DNA of 17,772 bases from Alphaproteobacteria bacterium (GTDB lineage Bacteria > Pseudomonadota > Alphaproteobacteria > Micropepsales > Micropepsaceae), in NCBI GenBank assembly GCA_003131925.1, contig PKWC01000080.1, positions 1 to 17,772 on the forward strand, read 5' to 3'. Within the stretch, counting starts at the first letter, position 1; each line of letters begins with the position of its first letter. The position numbers were made by a program, and so were the translations under genes. Under the pieces are notes generated by a model, which had not been told where the DNA came from, made no database searches, and worked only from the letters and a program-made list of their open reading frames with translations. This document shows positions 12,242 through 17,772 of this stretch, piece by piece.

Positions 12242-14995
12242 GTGACGACGAGTACGGCAATCGAAAGCGACCGATTAGGCACTTTTTCGCACGCGTCGAA
12301 CGAACCACGTCTTTTGCAAAGATTCTACCATTCGCGCTGGTGGCCGGCGATAGCCGTTGGAGCAATCGGCATTGCGGCCTCATTCTCTGTGTTCACCATC
12401 GCCCGGAGTGCGGACGATTCGCGTGTCAAAAGCATTCTGGAACTACGGGTGGAATGGCGCGCGCGCGATTTGGAGTGGAAGATTCTGCTGTCCGCGGAGT
12501 CGGTCAAGACGCTCGCGATGCATGTCGCCGCCGACAAGAATTTCGACGCCGTCGTCTTCAACCGCGTGGCCCAACTCAGCCACGCGGCGGACGAAGCGAT
12601 CACTGCATTGGATTGGGCACCCTACGTCGCCAGCAACGACCGTGAGACCTTCGTGGAGAGCGCGCGCCGGTCCGGCCTGTCCGGCTACGGACTCGTCGAG
12701 CGTTCTGCCGCCGGCAATCGCTTCGAAAAAGCCGCAGAGCGTCACGAATATTTGCCGGTCCTGTTCGAGGAGACATACGAGGGCGAGCCAGTGCCGCTTG
12801 GCTTCGACCTGCTTTCTCAGGCGCTGCGGCGCCCGACGGCCCTGCGCGCGCGCGACGCGGGACAGCCGTTCGCTACGCCGACCGTGCGCTTGTTCACGGT
12901 CGCCGGTTCAGCCATGGGCTACCAGGTCTATTGGCCGGTCTATGCGGGGACGGCCGTGCCAAGGACGACGGAAGAACGGCGCGCCGGCTTTCGCGGCATG
13001 GCGGTGGGACGCTTTCGGATCGATACGCTGCTGGCCGCAGCAATCCAGGGCACGCCCCGGATCGTCGAGCATATCGATTTTTTTCTTGATACCGATCTAC
13101 CTCATGCACCGCCTGAACGCGCGGCGTCATACGATCCAGTCACAAACAAAGTCACTGTCGGCGCTGACCCACCACAAACGGCCGCCGCCGGCGTCAGCTT
13201 CAATCGCGATTTTGAAATCTACGGACGCCATTGGACTTTAGTCTCCCGCTTTTCGCCCGAAACAGTCGCAGGCCTCCGTTCCCAAAGTCCCTGGGCGTTG
13301 CTGGTGGTCGGCTTGCTCCTGACGGCTCTTCTTGCGGCCTATATCCAGCGTGAGCGCACGCGGCGAACGACAGTCGAAACTCTGGTTTCCGCGCGAACGA
13401 CAGAATTGAGCCGTGCCAACACGGATCTCCGGGAGGAGTCCATCCAGCGGCGACGCAGCGAGGAGAGCCTTCGCGAATCGACGGGCCTGCTTCAGGCAAC
13501 GTTCGATGCGGCTCCGTTCCCCATCGTCGTCGCAGCGCCCGACGCAACCGTAATGATGTGGAACAAGTCGGCCGAGGCCAGTCTTGGATACCACGCCGCC
13601 GATATGGTGGGCCGCAGCTGCGCTGACCTGGTTCCGGAGGAGGGTAAAGCGGAAGTCGGCGAGTGCTTCGCGCGCGCGCTCCGCGGAGAACGGCTGGCCG
13701 GTATTCTGGTCCGCCTGCGCCATCAAGAGGGCAAGCTGCTCGACATCAGCTTTTCGTCCGCGCCGGTCTTCGATGCCGACGGCCACATCCGCGCCCTCGT
13801 TCATGCGCTGGAGGACGTGACCCAAAGCAGGGCGGTGGAGCGTCAATTTCTACAAGCACAGAAAATGGAGGCCATCGGCAATCTCACCGGCGGAATGGCG
13901 CATGATTTCAACAATCTCCTCGGCATCGTCATCGGCAATCTCGACCTGCTGGGCAGCCGCCTGGGCGAGGACAGCGAAAGCCGCGAATTGTTGACCGATG
14001 CGCTCGATGGAGCCTTGCGCGGCGCCGACCTCACGCGGCGACTCCTCGCCTTCGCGCGACGACAGCCTCTGCGTCCGGAACGCATTGACGCCAACACGCT
14101 GGTCTCGGGCACTGCCACGCTTCTGCGCCGGACTTTGGGGGAGGACATACAGATTGGGCTCAAGCTGGAGAGCAAACCATGGCGAATTCGCGTCGATCCG
14201 GCTCAACTCGAAGCTGCCATCATCAATCTTGCGACCAATGCCCGTGATGCAATGGTGAATGGAGGAAAGCTCATAATCGAAACCGCCAACATGCACCTCG
14301 ATGAAGTCTACGCGGCTCAGTACCCCGACGTGCGGGCGGGCGACTACATGCGCATCGAAATCTGTGACACGGGCGCGGGCATCCCCGCGGACATCCTGCC
14401 GCGCATCTTCGAGCCCTTTTTCACGACCAAGGAGGCTGGCAAAGGCAGCGGACTGGGACTGAGCATGGTCTACGGCTTCATGAAACAGTCCGGCGGCCAT
14501 ATCAACGTATACAGCGAACCGGAGAAGGGCACATGTTTTCGCCTTTATCTGCCGCGCGAACTGGTCGGCGACGAGGAAGTTCGTTCAATCGCAGCGCAGC
14601 GAGCTGAGGGCGGAAGCGAACGCGTCCTGGTGGTCGAGGACAACGAGAAGCTTCGTCGTGTCGTCGTCAAGCAGCTTTGCGATCTCGGCTACAAGGTTTT
14701 CGAATCGGAGAGTGCAGCGTCTGCGCTTGTCCTTCTCAGCACCGAGAGCGTCGATCTCCTGTTTACCGACATCGTCATGCCGGGCGAGATGAACGGTGCG
14801 GACCTCGCTCGGGAAGCGCGGTTGCACATGCCGGGCCTTAGGGTGCTATTTACGTCGGGGTTCCCGGGGGGAAGGGTGGACAGCGACGGCTGGCTTGCGC
14901 GCACGGACAAGCTGCTAAGCAAGCCCTATCGTCAGGACGACCTGGCACGCGCATTGCGGGAGTTGCTCGACCAGCCGTTAGAGGCCTTGTCGTAG
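12242..14995 (+). CDS. Hybrid sensor histidine kinase (sensor-PAS-HisKA-HATPase-REC)
   Basis: A 917-aa membrane sensor kinase. It starts with GTG at 12242, 5-6 nt after AAGGTGG. TM1 is at about residues 34-54 and TM2 at about 351-369; the ~300 residues between them look like a CHASE-type extracytoplasmic sensor domain (LRVEWRARDLEWKILLSAES, then ITALDWAPYV). A coiled coil and a PAS domain (about 410-535) follow. HisKA carries the phospho-acceptor H554 in GGMAHDFNNLLG. The ATPase domain has the N box from N662 (NLATNARDAM), D709 in DTGAGI, and GKGSGLGLSMV. The C-terminal REC domain has phospho-acceptor D843 in FTDIVMP. A single-domain response regulator is encoded convergently 140 bp away and is a likely phosphorelay partner. 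The signal is unknown; no gene in the window is an obvious target. Confidence 0.95.
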   Translation: MTTSTAIESDRLGTFSHASNEPRLLQRFYHSRWWPAIAVGAIGIAASFSVFTIARSADDSRVKSILELRVEWRARDLEWKILLSAESVKTLAMHVAADKNFDAVVFNRVAQLSHAADEAITALDWAPYVASNDRETFVESARRSGLSGYGLVERSAAGNRFEKAAERHEYLPVLFEETYEGEPVPLGFDLLSQALRRPTALRARDAGQPFATPTVRLFTVAGSAMGYQVYWPVYAGTAVPRTTEERRAGFRGMAVGRFRIDTLLAAAIQGTPRIVEHIDFFLDTDLPHAPPERAASYDPVTNKVTVGADPPQTAAAGVSFNRDFEIYGRHWTLVSRFSPETVAGLRSQSPWALLVVGLLLTALLAAYIQRERTRRTTVETLVSARTTELSRANTDLREESIQRRRSEESLRESTGLLQATFDAAPFPIVVAAPDATVMMWNKSAEASLGYHAADMVGRSCADLVPEEGKAEVGECFARALRGERLAGILVRLRHQEGKLLDISFSSAPVFDADGHIRALVHALEDVTQSRAVERQFLQAQKMEAIGNLTGGMAHDFNNLLGIVIGNLDLLGSRLGEDSESRELLTDALDGALRGADLTRRLLAFARRQPLRPERIDANTLVSGTATLLRRTLGEDIQIGLKLESKPWRIRVDPAQLEAAIINLATNARDAMVNGGKLIIETANMHLDEVYAAQYPDVRAGDYMRIEICDTGAGIPADILPRIFEPFFTTKEAGKGSGLGLSMVYGFMKQSGGHINVYSEPEKGTCFRLYLPRELVGDEEVRSIAAQRAEGGSERVLVVEDNEKLRRVVVKQLCDLGYKVFESESAASALVLLSTESVDLLFTDIVMPGEMNGADLAREARLHMPGLRVLFTSGFPGGRVDSDGWLARTDKLLSKPYRQDDLARALRELLDQPLEALS

Positions 14996-15135
14996 GCCGT
15001 CGTCGACTTTTCGTTTTCCGCGGTGAAGTTGTCATCCCTCGCTTCGACGGATTGCAGAAGCTGACGGAGCAGGGCGCTCTCCACGCGGTGGGGCATGTTA
15101 GTGTCGCTGTTGGCAGCCATTGCCCACGTCGTCAT
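14932..15135 (-). CDS. Small ORF coupled to the response regulator
   Basis: A 67-aa frame whose ATG shares its first base with the last base of the regulator's TAA (TAATG), a typical coupling arrangement. Third-position GC is about 80 percent over most of its length, as expected for a real gene here. The product is hydrophilic, with a likely helix HRVESALLRQLLQSVEARDD and a Ser/Asn/Arg-rich tail. The last 64 bp overlap the 3' end of the histidine kinase on the other strand, so the tail is constrained by that gene. An alternative start is the ATG at 15120. Function unknown; a role in the same signalling module is inferred only from coupling. Confidence 0.45.
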   Translation of the reverse strand: MTTWAMAANSDTNMPHRVESALLRQLLQSVEARDDNFTAENEKSTTAYDKASNGWSSNSRNARARSS

Positions 15136-15521
15136 TACAGACTGCCGGATTCGGTGCTCGCAGCAGTAAGGACGTTCACCGCTTCTTGCAGTTCGGCCGC
15201 GCGGAATGGCTTCTGCAACACAAGATCGGCGCCGAGCTTCTTGGCCATCTGGAGGAAGTCGGCGTCTCCGCCGGCCCAACTGCCGGAAATTGCGAGAATC
15301 TTGGCGTGACCGGTGGCCCGGAGTTCGATGATAGTTTCGAGGCCCTCCTTCCCCGGCATCATGATGTCGGTGATCACGACATCCGGCGCGTGTGATTGGA
15401 ATGCGGCCAATCCCTCGCATCCGTCACTTGCTTCGATCACAGCGTGACCGGACGAGGTGAGCATTCGCCGCACGGTTGCGCGCATTTGCGGATCGTCGTC
15501 GATCACCAGAACCAGCGGCAT
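15135..15521 (-). CDS. Single-domain (CheY-like) response regulator
   Basis: A 128-aa receiver domain with no output domain. Conserved residues are the acidic pocket in VIDDD (D8-D9), phospho-acceptor D52 in VVITDIMMPGKEG, a Ser in the ILAISGS strand (S79) and K104 in LVLQKPF. The start at 15521 has GAGGAG about 8 nt upstream, which rules out the longer frame from 15596. It runs convergent to the hybrid kinase, separated by only 140 bp that hold a coupled small ORF. A stand-alone receiver next to a hybrid kinase usually acts as a phosphate shuttle or sink, or by binding a protein target; which of these applies is not shown by the sequence. The region upstream (15522-15720) holds no gene I can support. 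Confidence 0.93.
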   Translation of the reverse strand: MPLVLVIDDDPQMRATVRRMLTSSGHAVIEASDGCEGLAAFQSHAPDVVITDIMMPGKEGLETIIELRATGHAKILAISGSWAGGDADFLQMAKKLGADLVLQKPFRAAELQEAVNVLTAASTESGSL

Positions 15522-15720
15522 AGACAGCTCCTCGGAGGGCGCGCACACAATCGTCCCCGATACGTTAAAGACTTGCCAACACTTTCGCGTTGCCATTCAA
15601 CCGCGCACCCGTGAAGTCGCACCTGTGCGTGTGCCACTCGACAGCACACCCACCAATCGCATGAGGGGCCAGAGCTAGTCGCGAGAGTTCAGCCATAGCG
15701 CCTTGATTTAGAGGTTCACG

Positions 15721-15819
15721 ATGAAGCCTACGCACACGCTCGAACACGCGATCCATGGTTGCGATCATGCGATGCAGGAGATCACGACCTGCGTGATCTG
15801 TAACCGTTGGCTCGAATAA
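15721..15819 (+). CDS. Candidate 32-aa CxxC microprotein
   Basis: A short frame with a good ribosome-binding site (AGAGG 6 nt before the ATG at 15721). It ends at TAA 15817-15819. It reads MKPTHTLEHAIHGCDHAMQE then ITTCVICNRWLE: one Cys and several His early, and a CxxC late, which would suit a small zinc site. GC3 is about 70 percent, while the overlapping minus-strand frame (15565-15768) has lower GC3 and no ribosome-binding site. Its size makes a chance ORF quite possible. Confidence 0.3.
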   Translation: MKPTHTLEHAIHGCDHAMQEITTCVICNRWLE

Positions 15820-15882
15820 GCATTCTTCGCAAGAAAATGCGGCCGCTCTGGCACGGATCAGTCAGCAGCATGAGAAACGATT

Positions 15883-16140
15883 CTAGTAGGCGCTGCTCGA
15901 TGGGAGCCCGTCTGCTTCATCGATGACAATGCCGGAGAGGTACCCCTGTTGTCGTAGCAGAGTGCCCAGCGCCGAAAGCATTTCGTCATCCGGCATCCGA
16001 TAAGATCGTTCTCCGACCAGAGCTTGCGCGCCGTCGGAGAAGGCGCAATTGCATTGCCGAAGACGGCGAGACGCATCGCTCGCGACCGAAACGAAGGGAA
16101 GGAGTGCAAAGCGCTTGCGGCGCGTGCGCCGAACTGAGGC
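15883..16140 (-). pseudogene. C-terminal fragment of a serine recombinase, start lost
   Basis: An 85-residue open minus-strand frame between TAA (16141-16143) and TAG (15883-15885) with no canonical start at its head. Its last part reads MPDDEMLSALGTLLRQQGYL, then SGIVIDEADGLPSSSAY. That matches the C-terminal pattern I recall in Rhizobiales large serine recombinases (LL..LR.LL...G.LSGI.IDEA..MPSS.AY..RFGSL), and here it stops right at SSAY where RFGSL should follow. It is a remnant cut at both ends. A stump of the N-terminus of such a recombinase lies at 11569 on the other strand. An internal ATG at 15996 would give 37 aa. Confidence 0.45.
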
Positions 16141-16305
16141 TTAGCTTGGCCGTCAGACGGACGTTTGATGTTTGGGAAACGAAGGAGACCGGCGGGTAAT
16201 TTTGTTATGCTGAACGCAGTGCCTAACTGACGGTTTTTACCTGCATCGCAAAGGCGAGCGCGAGGTCACCATAGAGGGATGCTGATATGCTCGGTCAGCT
16301 GAGCT

Positions 16306-17772
16306 TCAGATTCGGACCATCCGCAAACGCAGTGCGTTGACGATGACAGATACCGAACTGAGGGACATCGCGGCTGCGGCGAGAACGGGCGACAGGAGCA
16401 AACCGAAGACAGGATAAAGCACCCCGGCAGCAATCGGGACACCGGCAGCATTGTAGACGAAGGCGAAAAACAGATTCTGCCGGATATTGCGCATAGTTGC
16501 TTTCGACAAATGCCGCGCGCGCACGATGCCGCCAAGATCGCCCTTGAGCAGCGTAATGCCCGCACTTTCGATGGCAATGTCGGTTCCAGTTCCCATGGCA
16601 ATGCCGACATCGGCAGCAGCCAGAGCGGGAGCGTCATTGACACCATCGCCCGCCATCGCCACCACATGGCGTTCGCCGCGTAACTTTTCGATCACGGCGC
16701 TCTTGCGGTCGGGCAACACATCGGCTTCGACATCGCTGATACCGAGTTTCCGCGCCACCGCGAGCGCAGTCGTGCGGTTGTCTCCCGTCAGCATGACATG
16801 AATGCCCTCTGCAATCAGAGCCTTCAATGCAGGTACCGTCGATCCCTTTACGGGATCGGCAATGGCGATCACGCCAGCGGCGGTACCATCGACAGCCAGG
16901 TAGACCACCGTTGCTCCCTCTCCGCGAAGACGTTCCGCCTCAATGTCGAGCTTTTCGGTTGCGATCTTGAGTTCAATGAGAAATTTTGCATTTCCCAAGG
17001 CTATGGAATGGCCTTCAACGGTTCCAACCACGCCTTTGCCGGTCGGCGCGTCGAAACCGGAAACTGATGCGAGCGCGATCTTACGCTCTGTTGCCGCCGC
17101 AACGATGGCGCGGGCTAAAGGATGTTCGCTCGATTGTTCGAGACTCGCCGCAAAGCGGACAACGTCGTCTTCGCCGAAGCCTGTTGCCACAACAACGGCG
17201 ACGACTTTCGGTTTGCCTTCGGTTAATGTGCCGGTCTTATCGACCACCAGCGTATCGACCTTTTCCATTCGCTCCAGTGCCTCGGCATTCTTGATGAGGA
17301 CACCAAGGCCTGCACCGCGACCGACGCCGACCATGATCGCCATCGGCGTGGCGAGACCGAGCGCGCAGGGGCAAGCAATGATCAGCACCGTCACGGCAGC
17401 GACAAAGCCATAGGCCAAACGGGGTTCGGGACCATAGACGGCCCACGCGGCGAAAGCCGCAATCGCAACGACAATGACAGCAGGAACGAACCAGCCCGCC
17501 GCCTGGTCGGCAAGACGCTGGATCGGTGCGCGTGAGCGTTGGGCGCTCGCTACCATGCGAACGATTTGCGCAAGTAACGTGTCGCGCCCGACTTTCTCGG
17601 CGCGCATGACAAATCCGCCGGTTTGATTGATGGTCCCTGCGATAAGCTTTGCGCCCTGCTCCTTGGTTACGGGCATCGACTCGCCCGTCACCATCGACTC
17701 GTCGAGCGCGGAGCGACCCTCCAGCACGGTTCCGTCGACCGGCGTTTTCTCGCCGGGCCGCACGCGCAGACG
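16306..17772 (-). CDS. copA: Cu(I)-exporting P1B-type ATPase, C-terminal 488 residues (runs off the window)
   Basis: The frame is open to the window edge, so the 5' end lies outside; about 488 C-terminal residues are present of a usual 750-850. In order: the actuator domain end with MVTGESMPVTKEQG, the metal-binding helix with ACPCALGLATP (CPC, about 17362-17370), the phosphorylation site VVDKTGTLTEGKP, the N-domain SSEHPLARAI (the HP motif), the MLTGDNRTTA hinge, GDGVNDAPAL, then two final membrane helices with YNAAGVPIAAG and MSLSSVSVIVNALRLR. The YN and MSxSS elements with CPC define Cu(I)-specific P1B-1 pumps. It would export Cu(I) from the cytoplasm. With the multicopper oxidase it gives a copper-detoxification pair, though the two are 5 kb apart and not co-transcribed. 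It ends the window on the minus strand. Confidence 0.95.
   Translation of the reverse strand, partial: RLRVRPGEKTPVDGTVLEGRSALDESMVTGESMPVTKEQGAKLIAGTINQTGGFVMRAEKVGRDTLLAQIVRMVASAQRSRAPIQRLADQAAGWFVPAVIVVAIAAFAAWAVYGPEPRLAYGFVAAVTVLIIACPCALGLATPMAIMVGVGRGAGLGVLIKNAEALERMEKVDTLVVDKTGTLTEGKPKVVAVVVATGFGEDDVVRFAASLEQSSEHPLARAIVAAATERKIALASVSGFDAPTGKGVVGTVEGHSIALGNAKFLIELKIATEKLDIEAERLRGEGATVVYLAVDGTAAGVIAIADPVKGSTVPALKALIAEGIHVMLTGDNRTTALAVARKLGISDVEADVLPDRKSAVIEKLRGERHVVAMAGDGVNDAPALAAADVGIAMGTGTDIAIESAGITLLKGDLGGIVRARHLSKATMRNIRQNLFFAFVYNAAGVPIAAGVLYPVFGLLLSPVLAAAAMSLSSVSVIVNALRLRMVRI

Noticed and set aside
13238..13846. Long minus-strand frames within the histidine kinase gene
   Set aside because: They are antisense shadows of a kinase with clear, ordered domains on the plus strand.
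15565..15768. 67-codon minus-strand frame upstream of the response regulator
   Set aside because: Low GC3, no ribosome-binding site and no recognised motif; the overlapping plus-strand microprotein frame looks better.
1..17772. CRISPR array or full-length insertion sequence
   Set aside because: I saw no regularly spaced direct repeats and no intact transposase with terminal repeats; mobile traces are limited to the integrase and short recombinase and intron fragments.

Overview
The window is GC-rich DNA that reads as an alphaproteobacterium, most likely Hyphomicrobiales (Rhizobiales). The grounds are codon use, Rhizobiales-style small proteins (an HGGAP..GAPKGN..KHG protein, ANDN-containing fragments, a CGEVNAKN exported protein) and Rhizobiales-type serine-recombinase remnants. 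I cannot fix genus or species from sequence alone.

Layout. (1) Positions 66-110 are the 3' part of a tRNA-Arg(TCG) gene on the minus strand, without its 5' half. A tyrosine integrase follows at once (364-1701), so this looks like one end of an integrative island; the intact tRNA and the other end are not in the window. (2) Positions 1698-4834 are the integrase-linked cargo: a small hypothetical protein, an AlpA/excisionase-like HTH protein, an orphan DNA-binding protein resembling the C-terminal part of serine recombinases, a stand-alone reverse transcriptase (YVDD) whose start overlaps the preceding stop, and an unknown 205-aa protein. This HTH-RT-ORF cassette is the best candidate here for an undescribed system. 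(3) Positions 4835-8110 are accessory DNA: a structured stretch without a clear gene, a phage/island-type gene pair (5306-6369), a small exported protein, and several decayed or start-less ORFs.

(4) Positions 8085-11444 hold a compact, probably copper-related locus. A MarR-type regulator and a membrane methyltransferase of the ICMT/PEMT class run leftward, divergently from a Tat-exported multicopper oxidase. The shared promoter region carries a repeated 10-mer and an imperfect palindrome. (5) Positions 11445-12240 are a gene graveyard: a 28-codon stump of a serine recombinase, an antisense scrap of a beta-lactamase-family serine hydrolase, and a YADD-containing scrap of a group II intron reverse transcriptase.

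(6) Positions 12242-15521 are a signalling module: a 917-aa hybrid histidine kinase (sensor domain, PAS, HisKA, HATPase, REC) facing a single-domain response regulator, with a small ORF joined to the regulator by a TAATG overlap. (7) Positions 15522-16305 have no large gene, only a candidate 32-aa CxxC microprotein and a C-terminal serine-recombinase fragment. (8) From 16306 to the right edge is the C-terminal 488 residues of a Cu(I)-exporting P1B-type ATPase (CopA), whose N-terminus lies outside the window. The copper oxidase and copper pump suggest that metal resistance is a main cargo theme, while the RT cassette near the integrase is a separate, possibly defensive or mobile, module.
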